From: DASXSB01 sp036506275
GTDB taxonomy: Bacteria > Methylomirabilota > Methylomirabilia > Rokubacteriales > CSP1-6
Assembly (NCBI GenBank): GCA_036506275.1
Contig: DASXSB010000108.1
Span: 1 to 64,000, forward strand
Direction: 5' to 3'
Length of the DNA stretch: 64,000 nucleotides
In this document: positions 1 to 7,821 of the stretch, piece by piece
Numbering within the stretch: position 1 is the first letter of the stretch
How the letters are laid out: every line of letters begins with the position of its first letter
Translations under genes and position numbers: made by a program
The notes under the pieces: model-generated
Seen by the model: only the letters and a program-made list of their open reading frames with translations
Told to the model about the DNA's origin: nothing
Database searches by the model: none

Positions 1-90
1 ACCGGACAGAAGACCGATCTCGTCGCCGAGGACGCGTGGGACGTGATGGCGAGGGACTTCGAGGATCTCGCCGACCGTCTCGGCGCGTGA
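1..90 (+). CDS. C-terminal end of an unidentified protein (partial)
   Basis: An open frame enters from the left edge and stops at TGA 88-90, giving the last 29 residues of a protein. The tail is acidic and helical (it ends DLADRLGA). It converges on the sigma factor gene that ends at 124. Too little is present to name a family. Confidence 0.55.
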   Translation, partial: TGQKTDLVAEDAWDVMARDFEDLADRLGA

Positions 91-123
91 CGACGGCCGG
101 CGGCGAGCTTCGCCGCCGCTCGC

Positions 124-732
124 TCACGCGGGCTTCAGATAGTCCGCGAGCCGCTGGCGCAGGAACAGGCGGGAGCGGTGGATGCGCGACTTCACGGCCG
201 GCACGCTCACGCCGAGCGTCTCCGCGATGTCCGGATTCGAGAGGCCCTCGATGTCGTGCATGACGAGCGCGGTCCGGTAATCCGGCGGCAAGGCGTTGAT
301 GGCCGTCTCCAGCACGTCGTGGAGCTCGCTGTTGAGCGCGTTGTCGTCCACGCGCGCCGACCAGTCGTCCATCGGCTCGAAATGGCGCCCCTCCTCGTCC
401 AGGACCGGCAGCACGTCGTCGAGCGCGATCTCGCGCGCCTTCGCCCTGCGCGTGCGCAGCTTCATATAGGCGGCGTTGGCGGTGATCCGGTAGAGCCAGC
501 TCCCGAACGCCGACTCGCCCTTGAACGTCCCGATCTTCCGCGCCGCCGTCCACAGCGCGTCTTGCGCGGTCTCCTCGGCATCCTCGTTGGAGCCGGTGAT
601 CCGACGCGCGAGACGGTAGACGCGATCGCCGTACCGCTCGATGAGGTGGTCCACCGCATCCGGCTCGTCGCGCCGGAGCGCCTCCACCAGCGCGGCGTCG
701 GCGTCGACTCGTGGCTTGTGAGCCGTGGTCAT
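124..732 (-). CDS. RNA polymerase ECF-type sigma factor
   Basis: A 202-residue sigma-70 family protein of extracytoplasmic-function size. Region 2 is seen near residues 22-90 (DAEETAQDALWTA, then FGSWLYRITANAAYMKLR). Region 4 is near 145-195 (LPPDYRTALVMHDIEGLS, then a helix-turn-helix with VSVPAVKSRIHRSR). An acidic linker separates them. The start is ATG 730-732, which overlaps the TetR stop by four bases (ATGA), so the two are probably translated together. A longer frame runs upstream through tetR but is only a shadow. No anti-sigma gene follows on this strand, which is unusual for an ECF factor; the partner may lie elsewhere, or control may come from the coupled TetR repressor. Confidence 0.9.
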   Translation of the reverse strand: MTTAHKPRVDADAALVEALRRDEPDAVDHLIERYGDRVYRLARRITGSNEDAEETAQDALWTAARKIGTFKGESAFGSWLYRITANAAYMKLRTRRAKAREIALDDVLPVLDEEGRHFEPMDDWSARVDDNALNSELHDVLETAINALPPDYRTALVMHDIEGLSNPDIAETLGVSVPAVKSRIHRSRLFLRQRLADYLKPA

Positions 733-1367
733 GCCGTCCGCTCGTACAGGGACAGGTACCGCTTCAGCTCCTCCACGCATTGCTCCATCACCCCGATGTC
801 TTTCGTCACCTTCGTCATGAGGATGGCGCCCTCGAGCGACGCCACCAGAAATTGCGCGATCGTCTCCGGCCGGCCCGACCCCAGCAGCTCCCCGCGGTCC
901 TGGCCTTCCTGCAGTGCCACCGTGAGGCGCTCCCGCCACGCCGTGAAGACGGAAAGCAGCCGCGCCCGGAACCCCTCGTGGATGTCGGACAGCTCGGAGG
1001 CGAGGTTGCCGAGGGCGCAACCGCCCACGCAGTTGCTCTCGCGCTGCGCCTCGCGGACGCGGTCCAGGAAGCAATGGAGCTGGGACACGAGCGGGCGGCC
1101 GGGGTCGGCGAAGCACGGCTCCAGCGTCCACTGGAGGAACGAGCCGACGACCTCGTCGATGATCGCGTACCCGAGGTCCTCCTTGCTCCGGAAGTAATAG
1201 TAGAAGTTCCCCTTCCCGACTCCGCTCTCGCGGAGCACGTCGTCGAGGGAGGTCGTGTGATACCCGTTGACGTGCATGAGCCGGCGGGCGGCCGCGACGA
1301 TGGTGTCACGGGTGGAGCGGCCCTCGCGGCTGCGACCCGGTGCCTGGCTAGGGACGTGTGTCGTCAT
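729..1367 (-). CDS. TetR/AcrR family transcriptional regulator
   Basis: A 212-residue TetR-type repressor. The N-terminal helix-turn-helix is clear at about residues 15-60 (RDTIVAAARRLMHVNGYHTT, then GVGKGNFYYYFRSKEDL). The C-terminal ligand domain carries a cysteine pair (NCVGGCALGNLA) also found in TetR proteins that respond to electrophiles or oxidants; the true ligand is unknown. I chose ATG 1365-1367 over the longer frame beginning at 1418 because a 20-base palindromic operator lies directly upstream and the longer start would put it inside the gene. No good Shine-Dalgarno is visible, so the leader may be very short. The gene is coupled to the downstream ECF sigma factor and lies just downstream of nuoN on the same strand. 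Confidence 0.88.
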   Translation of the reverse strand: MTTHVPSQAPGRSREGRSTRDTIVAAARRLMHVNGYHTTSLDDVLRESGVGKGNFYYYFRSKEDLGYAIIDEVVGSFLQWTLEPCFADPGRPLVSQLHCFLDRVREAQRESNCVGGCALGNLASELSDIHEGFRARLLSVFTAWRERLTVALQEGQDRGELLGSGRPETIAQFLVASLEGAILMTKVTKDIGVMEQCVEELKRYLSLYERTA

Positions 1368-1368
1368 C

Positions 1369-1388
1369 TGTACCGACCAGTCGGTACA
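1369..1388. promoter_or_regulatory. Palindromic operator, probable TetR autoregulatory site
   Basis: The sequence TGTACCGACCAGTCGGTACA is a perfect inverted repeat of 9+9 bases around a 2-base centre. It begins one base upstream of the tetR ATG and would cover the transcription start region. This size and position is typical of TetR family operators. Assigning it to the adjacent TetR is inference. Confidence 0.8.
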
Positions 1389-1389
1389 C

Positions 1390-1418
1390 AAACTAAGCCC
1401 GGATCTTCCAGCCGTCAA
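1390..1418 (-). promoter_or_regulatory. Candidate sigma-70 promoter of tetR-sigma
   Basis: On the minus strand a TTGACG hexamer (1413-1418) is followed after 17 bases by TAGTTT (1390-1395). The start of transcription would fall within the operator at 1369-1388, which fits repression by occlusion. The -10 box is weak (3 of 6 bases). Confidence 0.4.
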
Positions 1419-1432
1419 CTGGTCGCTGAATT

Positions 1433-1450
1433 TGTTACACGACTGTTACA
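1433..1450. repeat. Direct repeat TGTTACA with 11-base spacing
   Basis: Two identical heptamers, TGTTACA at 1433-1439 and 1444-1450, lie upstream of the tetR -35 box. The spacing is about one helical turn, as for two activator half-sites on one face of DNA. The function is not known. Nothing else is seen in the gap between tetR and nuoN. Confidence 0.3.
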
Positions 1451-1540
1451 AGTCCGGCGCACCGGCGAGTGGAGCGCGGCGTCAGAGACGGCAGGCGAAG
1501 TCGCAACGCTGGTGTGGGCGCCGGCCGCGAGATCGCGCGC

Positions 1541-2950
1541 CTAGAAAAGGGGCGCGGCCACGCGAAGGGCGGCCGTGACGACGGCGCGCGGATAGACGCC
1601 CACGATCACGACCCCGAGCGCGCAGAGCGCTACCGAGATGGCGAGCGACAGCGGCAGCGGCACCCGATCCGGCCGCTCCGGAGCCTCGATGTACATCCGC
1701 TTGGCGACGATCAAGTAGTAGAAGAGCGCGACCACGGTGAGGAGCGCACCCAGAAGCACCAGCCAGTAGAGTCCCTGCTGGGCGGCCGCCCAGAAGACGT
1801 AGAGCTTGGCCCAGAACCCCGCCACGAACGGGATCCCGCCCAGTGAGAGCAAGAAGAGCAGCATCGCGAGCGCGAGCATCGGCGAGCGCTGGGCGAGACC
1901 GCGGAACGCCGCCACTTGCTCGGAGCCCTCCGCGCGCGCCACCGCGTCCACCACCAGGAACGCGCCCATGTTCCCGAAGACGTAGGCGACCAGGTAGAAG
2001 AGGACCATGGCGGTGCCGGAGGCGGTGGCGGCGGCCACGCCGACGAGCATGTAGCCGATCTGCGCGATCCCCGAGTAGGCGAGCAGCCGCTTGGCGTTTT
2101 GCTGGGGGAGCGCCATGAGATTTCCGGCGACCATCGTGACCGTGGCCAGCCCCGCCGCCAGCGGCACCATGAAGGCGGCGCGATCGCTCACACCCTCGAA
2201 GTAGACGCGGAAGATCGCCACGAAGCCCGCCGCCTTCGGCGCCACGCTGAGCCACGCCACGAACGGCGTGCCCGCTGCCTCGTAGGTGTCGGGCACCCAC
2301 ATGTGAAACGGAAAGGCGGCGATCTTGAATCCGAACCCGGCGAAGGTCGCGATGAGGCCGAGCGTGAGCAGCGGGTCACGCGTCGCCATTGCCTTCGCCA
2401 CGCCCGCGAGCGCGGTGGTGCCGGCGGCGCCGTAGACGAACGAGAGGCCATACACCATGATCGCGGAGGACACCGAACCGACCAGGAAGAACTTGAGCGA
2501 GGCCTCGACGGCGACCGGATCACGCTTGGCAAATCCCGTCAGCACGTAGAGCGGGATCGACATCAGCTCGAAGGCGACGAACAGCAGCACGAGGTCCCGC
2601 GCGGAGGCGAGGACGAGCATCCCGAGGAGCGAAGTCAGGATCAGCAGGTGATATTCCCCCGCCCGTCGCGTGAAGCCGGCCTGCGGCGAGGAGACGCCGC
2701 CGAGAAGACCGATGAACGTCGCCACCAGGAAGAGCCGCTTCACGAAGAGCGCGAGGCCGTCCTGGACGAACATGCCGCCGAGGGCGGGGCCGGCCGGCTC
2801 CGCGCCGAACGCGGCGACGACGAGCGCGAGCACTCCCAGCGTCGACACCCAGCCGAGGAAGCGCCGGTTCGCGCCGCGGGCGACGACCATCCCGACGAGG
2901 ACGATCAGCACCAGCGCCCCGAGGCCGAGCTCGAGCGCGAACGGCCTCAC
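1541..2950 (-). CDS. nuoN: NADH-quinone oxidoreductase subunit N
   Basis: A 469-residue multi-pass membrane protein, an antiporter-like proton-pumping subunit of respiratory complex I. It has about 14 hydrophobic segments and NuoN-type motifs: FELMSIPLYVLTGF, then a lysine in ASLKFFLVGS, then AKRLLAYSGIAQIGYMLVG in the broken-helix region. Length matches the family (about 470-490). The start is GTG 2948-2950, 70 bases after the nuoM stop. It is the last gene of the nuo operon, as is usual. The 70-base spacer holds an imperfect 14-base direct repeat (GCGGTCTCA followed by T/C and GGGC). Confidence 0.96.
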   Translation of the reverse strand: MRPFALELGLGALVLIVLVGMVVARGANRRFLGWVSTLGVLALVVAAFGAEPAGPALGGMFVQDGLALFVKRLFLVATFIGLLGGVSSPQAGFTRRAGEYHLLILTSLLGMLVLASARDLVLLFVAFELMSIPLYVLTGFAKRDPVAVEASLKFFLVGSVSSAIMVYGLSFVYGAAGTTALAGVAKAMATRDPLLTLGLIATFAGFGFKIAAFPFHMWVPDTYEAAGTPFVAWLSVAPKAAGFVAIFRVYFEGVSDRAAFMVPLAAGLATVTMVAGNLMALPQQNAKRLLAYSGIAQIGYMLVGVAAATASGTAMVLFYLVAYVFGNMGAFLVVDAVARAEGSEQVAAFRGLAQRSPMLALAMLLFLLSLGGIPFVAGFWAKLYVFWAAAQQGLYWLVLLGALLTVVALFYYLIVAKRMYIEAPERPDRVPLPLSLAISVALCALGVVIVGVYPRAVVTAALRVAAPLF

Positions 2951-3020
2951 GTGCGCACGCTCGGGGTCAGCCGCGCCCGCGGTCTCATGGGCACGCCCCG
3001 TATCGGCACTGCGCGCGGTC

Positions 3021-4553
3021 TCACGGGCGGGCGATCCGTGTCAGCAGCGCCACCGTGGCGGGGTCCACCGGCGCCAGCGCGAGCGCGGGCGCCATGCCGA
3101 AGACGACCAGCACGCCCACGAGGAGGACGAGCGCCACCCACTCCGGGCCGCGGGCGTCGTCCAGATCGTGGAAGTGCGGCGACGGCGGCCCCCAGAAGAT
3201 CTGTCGCGCCACGCGGAGGACGTAGACGGCGGTGAGGAACGTCCCCGCGATGGCGGGCCCGAGCCACCACGGCGACGCCGACCGCCACGCGCCCATGAAC
3301 GTCAGCACCTCCGCCACGAACCCGGCGGTGGCGGGTAGCCCCAGCGAGGAAAGGCCGGCGATGGTGAACGCGGTCGCGATGCCGGGCATGGCGCGCCCGA
3401 AGCCGCCCATGCGCGCGATCTCCCGCGAGTGGGCCTTTTCGTACACCAGCCCCACCAGCGCGAAGAACAGTCCGGTCATGACCCCGTGCGCGAACATCTG
3501 GAAGACGGACCCGTTCAGCCCGGCCTCCGTGAGCGTGGCCGCCCCCAGCATCACCAGTCCCATGTGCGAGACCGACGAGTAGGCGATGACATATTTGAGA
3601 TCGACCTGCGCCATCGCGGAGAGCGCGCCGTACACGATGTTGATGCAGGCGATCCCGCCCACCAGCCACACGAGCGAAGTGGCGCCGTCGGGCAGCAGTC
3701 CCATGCCGAGCCGCAGCACGCCGTAGGCGCCGAGCTTCATGAGCACGCCCGCGTGGAGCATCGAGACCGCGGTGGGGGCGGCGGCGTGGCCGTCGGGCGA
3801 CCACGTGTGGAGCGGCCAGATGCCGGCGAGGATGCCGAAGCCCACGTAGAAGGCGAGGAAGACCCAGCGCTGCACGGCCGGCTCGAACGTCGCCGCCTCC
3901 AGATCCAGGAACGAGAACGACGCGCCCCCCGCGTGCACGTACAGCGCGAAGATCCCGACGAGGATGAAGGCGGACCCGAAGAGCAGGTAGAGCGTGAGCT
4001 TCATGGCCGCGTACTCCTTCGTCCCCACGCCCGTCTCCCGGTACGCCCACGCGAAGATCCCGCGCGGCCGCACCTGCCCCGTGGAGCCCCAGATGCCGAT
4101 GAGGAGGTACATCGGGAGCACCGCCAGCTCGTAGAAGAGGAAGAAGACGAAGAGGTCGAGCGAGACGAACACGCCGTAGACGCCGGTGACGAGCGCGAGC
4201 AGCAGCGCGTAGAATTCCTGACTCCGCACCGCGATCGTCCACGACGCGAACACACCCGCCACGATGATGATCGACGTGAGCAGCACCATGAGCAGGCTGA
4301 TGCCGTCCACGCCCACCTCGTAGGAGATTCCGAGCGCGGGCACGAGCGGGAGCTTCTCGTAGAACTGGAATCCCGCCGCCTCGCGGTCGTAGCTCGCGTA
4401 GGCGACGATCGACAGCATGGCGGAGACGAGCGTGGTGGCGAGGGCGATGAGACGGACGGCCAGCGGCCGGTGGCGGGCCAGGAACATGATGAGCACGGCC
4501 CCCACGAACGGTGACCACGTGATGATGGAGAGGACGGGAAAGGGAACGATCAT
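3021..4553 (-). CDS. nuoM: NADH-quinone oxidoreductase subunit M
   Basis: A 510-residue antiporter-like proton-pumping subunit of complex I. It shows the conserved glutamate segment FYELAVLPMYLLIG, the lysine helix region TKEYAAMKLTLYLLFGS, and the broken-helix motif PLHTWSPDGHAAAPTAVSMLHAG. The start is ATG 4551-4553, which overlaps the nuoL stop as ATGA. A start seven codons earlier is open but would overlap nuoL further. Order and spacing (L, M, N) are canonical. Confidence 0.96.
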   Translation of the reverse strand: MIVPFPVLSIITWSPFVGAVLIMFLARHRPLAVRLIALATTLVSAMLSIVAYASYDREAAGFQFYEKLPLVPALGISYEVGVDGISLLMVLLTSIIIVAGVFASWTIAVRSQEFYALLLALVTGVYGVFVSLDLFVFFLFYELAVLPMYLLIGIWGSTGQVRPRGIFAWAYRETGVGTKEYAAMKLTLYLLFGSAFILVGIFALYVHAGGASFSFLDLEAATFEPAVQRWVFLAFYVGFGILAGIWPLHTWSPDGHAAAPTAVSMLHAGVLMKLGAYGVLRLGMGLLPDGATSLVWLVGGIACINIVYGALSAMAQVDLKYVIAYSSVSHMGLVMLGAATLTEAGLNGSVFQMFAHGVMTGLFFALVGLVYEKAHSREIARMGGFGRAMPGIATAFTIAGLSSLGLPATAGFVAEVLTFMGAWRSASPWWLGPAIAGTFLTAVYVLRVARQIFWGPPSPHFHDLDDARGPEWVALVLLVGVLVVFGMAPALALAPVDPATVALLTRIARP

Positions 4554-6400
4554 CGTCTCCAGAACTGGACCCACACCACGAGGAGGAGCACGCCGAAGGC
4601 GACGCCGTACACGTAGTCCTGCGCCTGTCCGGTCTGGACCCGACGAAGGAGATCACCCGCGCGCAGGCTCGCCGCCGAGAGGACGTTGAGCACGCCGTCC
4701 ACCAGGTAGCGATCCACCCAGCCGATCAGACGCGAGAACGCGAGCATGACGCCGCGGTAGAGGGCGAGGTAGAGAGCGTCGAGGCCGTAGCGGCGCCGCG
4801 CCATGAAATCGATCGGCCGGAACGCGGTGACGAGCCACGCGGGGTCGATGACGCCACGCTGGTACGTCGCCCACGCGAGCCCGAAGCCGGCGGCGGCGAG
4901 CGCGAGCGACGTCGGCGCCAGCCACGCCGGCCCGTGATGCTCACCGCTCGGCATCGCGGCGTAGCGCGCACCCACCGCCACCGTGAGCGCGGCCAGCACC
5001 CACAGCGGGCCGCGCATGAGCCACCCGGGTTCGTGCGGATGACCGCCCGCGTGGGCGCGGCCGAAGAAGGCGATGAAGACCACGCGAAACATGTAGAAGG
5101 CGGTGAGGAGCGCCGTCAGCGCGAGAAACGCGAACGGAATTTCCAGGTGGGCCTCCCACATCCCGCCCAGGATCGCTTCTTTCGAGAAGAAGCCCGCCAG
5201 CGGCCACACGCCGGCCAGCGCGAGCGTTCCCACTAGGAACACGATCGCGGTGTGGGGCATGGCGCGAGCGAGCCCGCCCATCCGGAAGATGTCGTTGGTG
5301 CCGACGGCGTGGATGACGGCGCCGGCGCCGAGGAAGAGCAATGCCTTGAAGAGGCCGTGGGTGAGGAGATGGAAGAAGGCCGCGCCCGCCGCGGAGGCGC
5401 CGGCGGCCGCCATCATGTAGCCGAGCTGGGAGACCGTGGAGTAGGCGAGCACGCGCTTGATGTCGCTCTCCACGCACGCCATGGTCGCCGCCAGCAACGC
5501 CGTGAAGGCACCCACCCACGCCATGATCTCCAGCACGGTGGGCGCGAGCGCGAAGAGCACCTCGGCGCGGCTGACCATGAACACGCCCGCCGTCACCATG
5601 GTGGCGGCGTGGATCAGCGCCGACACCGGGGTGGGGCCTTCCATGGCGTCGGGCAGCCAGACGTGGAGCGGGAACTGCGCCGACTTGCCGACGGCGCCGA
5701 GATAGATGAGGAACATGATCGTCTCGATGCCGTCCAGGGGCGCGCGGCTCGTGTGCGCCATCTCGAAGAGCGTGGCGAAATCGAAGGTGCCGGTGGCGCC
5801 CCACAGCATCACGATCCCCGCGATGAACCCGAGGTCACCGAGCTTCGTGATCCAGAATGCCTTCACGGCGGCGCGGGCCGCCGCCGGGCGCTCGTACCAG
5901 TAGCCGATGAGCAGGTACGAGCAGAGACCGACCAGCTCCCAGAAGATGAACATCTGGAGGAATCCGGGGGCGAGCACGAGCCCGAGCATCGAGAACGCGA
6001 AGAGCGACTGGTAGACGTAGTAGCGCCCGAGCCCGGGAGCGGGCTCCTTGTCGAGATACTCGAGCGAGTAGACCTGCACGAGCAGGGACACGAGTGTGAC
6101 CAGCACCAGCATCGCCATCGACAGCTCGTCCACCATGACCCCGACCGTCCCCATGGGCCCGCCGTCGCCGGGGATCCACGGCCACGTCCACGACGCGGAG
6201 GCGGACACTGCGGTCTCGGCGCGGCCGGCGGTGAGCCAGGTGGCGACCGCGATGACGAAGGCGGCGCCGATGGCGGCGATCCCCACCACGCCGGCGGCGC
6301 GTCCGCGCCGGCGCAGCGGCGGAACGAGCGCGAGCACCGCGAAGGCGAGGAACGGCAGCCAGAGCACGACGAGGGCGAGGACGGGGGAACCCGTGCGCAC
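4550..6400 (-). CDS. nuoL: NADH-quinone oxidoreductase subunit L
   Basis: A 616-residue proton-pumping subunit of complex I and the largest of the three antiporter-like subunits. It has the NuoL signature YVYQSLFAFSMLGLVLAPGF, FWELVGLCSYLLIGYWYERP, and PLHVWLPDAMEGPTPVSALI. The C-terminal part holds the lateral helix region and a last membrane segment (VAFGVLLLVVWVQFW). The start is GTG 6398-6400, two bases after the nuoK stop. Length agrees with the family (about 610-640). Confidence 0.96.
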   Translation of the reverse strand: MRTGSPVLALVVLWLPFLAFAVLALVPPLRRRGRAAGVVGIAAIGAAFVIAVATWLTAGRAETAVSASASWTWPWIPGDGGPMGTVGVMVDELSMAMLVLVTLVSLLVQVYSLEYLDKEPAPGLGRYYVYQSLFAFSMLGLVLAPGFLQMFIFWELVGLCSYLLIGYWYERPAAARAAVKAFWITKLGDLGFIAGIVMLWGATGTFDFATLFEMAHTSRAPLDGIETIMFLIYLGAVGKSAQFPLHVWLPDAMEGPTPVSALIHAATMVTAGVFMVSRAEVLFALAPTVLEIMAWVGAFTALLAATMACVESDIKRVLAYSTVSQLGYMMAAAGASAAGAAFFHLLTHGLFKALLFLGAGAVIHAVGTNDIFRMGGLARAMPHTAIVFLVGTLALAGVWPLAGFFSKEAILGGMWEAHLEIPFAFLALTALLTAFYMFRVVFIAFFGRAHAGGHPHEPGWLMRGPLWVLAALTVAVGARYAAMPSGEHHGPAWLAPTSLALAAAGFGLAWATYQRGVIDPAWLVTAFRPIDFMARRRYGLDALYLALYRGVMLAFSRLIGWVDRYLVDGVLNVLSAASLRAGDLLRRVQTGQAQDYVYGVAFGVLLLVVWVQFWRR

Positions 6401-6402
6401 GG

Positions 6403-6702
6403 TCAGCCTCGCAGGAGGTCGAGGTGATCGGCCTCGACCGTCTTCCGGACACGGAAGATCACGATGACGATGGCGAGCCCCACCGCCACCTCGGCCACGG
6501 TGATGGCGATCGTGAAGAGCGTGAACACCAGGCCGCCCACATCGGCCCGGAAGCGCGCGAACGACACGAGGTTGATGTTCACCGCGTTCAGCATCAGCTC
6601 GATGGCGAGCAGGATGCCGACGGCGTTGCGACGCGTGAGGACACCGAAGAGGCCGATCGTGAACACGACCGCCCCCAGCGTCAGGTACGCGTGCAGGCTA
6701 AT
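6403..6702 (-). CDS. nuoK: NADH-quinone oxidoreductase subunit K, probable ATT start
   Basis: A 99-residue, three-helix membrane subunit of complex I. The conserved glutamates are in LLAIELMLNAVNINLV and VAEVAVGLAIVI, and the family tail is present (LDLLRG). The longer open frame (to 6786) begins with a non-conserved, cysteine-rich stretch that is out-of-frame nuoJ. Homologues start right before the LHAYLTLGA segment, and there the only candidate is ATT 6700-6702, which overlaps the nuoJ stop as ATTAG. GAG-rich sequence lies about 7 bases upstream. No ATG, GTG or TTG is available at this point, so a rare start codon is likely; an internal CTG is the alternative. Confidence 0.9.
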   Translation of the reverse strand: MSLHAYLTLGAVVFTIGLFGVLTRRNAVGILLAIELMLNAVNINLVSFARFRADVGGLVFTLFTIAITVAEVAVGLAIVIVIFRVRKTVEADHLDLLRG

Positions 6703-7189
6703 CGTCGGCTCTCGCGAGGTGGAGCGCGCCGAGGAGGCTGGCCAGCAGAAGCACGCCGAGCAGCTCGAACGGCAGCACGAAGGCACCGGTGAGAGCGCGG
6801 CCGACGGCGGGCGTGGTGTCGCCCGCCGGCGTCGGGGCGGTGACGCCGGGGACGCCGGCGAGGAAGCCGAGCACGGCGGCGAGGACGGCCGCGCACACGA
6901 TGGCGCCGTTGGCGATGTAGCGGCTCGTCTGCGCGATGCGCTCGCCCACGAGCCGCTCCGTGAGCATGATGGCGAAGACCGCCAGCGTCACCACGCCTCC
7001 CGCGTAGAGCAGGAGCTGGACGCCGAAGAGGAACGGCGACTCCAGAAGGAGGAAGACGACGCCGGTCGCCACCAGCGCCACCGCCAGGTACATCACGGCG
7101 TGAAAGAGGTTCGGCGTCAGCACGACGGCGAGGCTGGCGGCGACGATCACCACCGCCACCGCGCCGAACGCGAGAGCCTCTCCCGTCAC
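6698..7189 (-). CDS. nuoJ: NADH-quinone oxidoreductase subunit J
   Basis: A 163-residue membrane subunit of complex I with five hydrophobic segments. The family motif is present (LFHAVMYLAVALVATGVVFLLL, then FLFGVQLLLYAGGVVTLAVF). The GTG start at 7187-7189 overlaps the nuoI stop as GTGA. The longer open frame to 7609 is an antisense-like shadow over nuoI and was discarded. Between helices 4 and 5 there is a proline- and threonine-rich loop (VTAPTPAGDTTP). Confidence 0.94.
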   Translation of the reverse strand: MTGEALAFGAVAVVIVAASLAVVLTPNLFHAVMYLAVALVATGVVFLLLESPFLFGVQLLLYAGGVVTLAVFAIMLTERLVGERIAQTSRYIANGAIVCAAVLAAVLGFLAGVPGVTAPTPAGDTTPAVGRALTGAFVLPFELLGVLLLASLLGALHLARADD

Positions 7190-7821
7190 TCCGCGCTCTC
7201 CGAGGCCGCCGCCTTCGCCGTGGGCGCGGCGGCGTCGGCCTTCGCCGGCGTTCCCGCGTCCGCCTTCGCGGCCGCCGTCCCCGCGTCCGCCTTCGCTTCG
7301 CCGCGGGGCGGCTTCGGCGGCGCCTGCATGTCGCGCAGCCGGTTGCCCGTCGCCCACGACGGCTCCCACTGGAGGCCGAGGGCGTGGAGGCGGTCCTTGT
7401 CGAGGAGCATCTCGCGCCGGTCGGCGGTGGCGAGGTCGAAGGACTTCATCATGACGATGGCGTCGGTGGGGCAGACCTGCACGCACAGCTCGCAGAACTC
7501 GCAGGAATATAGCTCGAGCGTGAACGTCTTGGCGTAGTTGCGCTTCTCCGTCTTGAGCATCTCGACCTTGATGACCTGGGGCGGACAGATGTATTCGCAG
7601 AGCCGGCACCCGATGCAGTTCTCCTCGCCCGTCTCCTTGTCGTAGGTGAGCGCGAGCAGTCCGCGGAAGCGATCGGGATAGGGGCGGGGCGTGTCCGGGT
7701 ACATCACGGTGACGGGCCGGCGGAAGAAATTGCGCAGCGTCACTGCCATGGCGCGGCCCACCGCGCCCACGAGCTGGAGCGCCTCGCTCACGAGGCCGCG
7801 ATGGCCGTTAGGAGACGACAC
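7186..7821 (-). CDS. nuoI: NADH-quinone oxidoreductase subunit I with an Ala/Lys/Asp-rich tail
   Basis: A 211-residue iron-sulfur subunit of the complex I connecting module. Two [4Fe-4S] motifs are seen: C69-x2-C72-x2-C75-x3-C79 and C107-x2-C110-x2-C113-x3-C117, each followed by proline, the ferredoxin pattern that binds clusters N6a and N6b. The GTG start at 7819-7821 overlaps the nuoH end by 14 bases and has an AGAGGA Shine-Dalgarno about 6 bases upstream. Beyond the conserved core (about residue 170) there is a low-complexity tail built of AKADAGT-like repeats, which is not part of the usual NuoI fold and probably lies in the cytoplasm. Confidence 0.95.
   Translation of the reverse strand: MSSPNGHRGLVSEALQLVGAVGRAMAVTLRNFFRRPVTVMYPDTPRPYPDRFRGLLALTYDKETGEENCIGCRLCEYICPPQVIKVEMLKTEKRNYAKTFTLELYSCEFCELCVQVCPTDAIVMMKSFDLATADRREMLLDKDRLHALGLQWEPSWATGNRLRDMQAPPKPPRGEAKADAGTAAAKADAGTPAKADAAAPTAKAAASESAE

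Noticed and set aside
1916..3235. Long plus-strand open frames opposite nuoN/nuoM/nuoL/nuoD (for example 1916-3235, 3429-4514, 5252-6427, 8790-9980)
   Set aside because: They are His/Arg/Glu-rich translations typical of the antisense strand of GC-rich genes and lie over well-recognised nuo genes.
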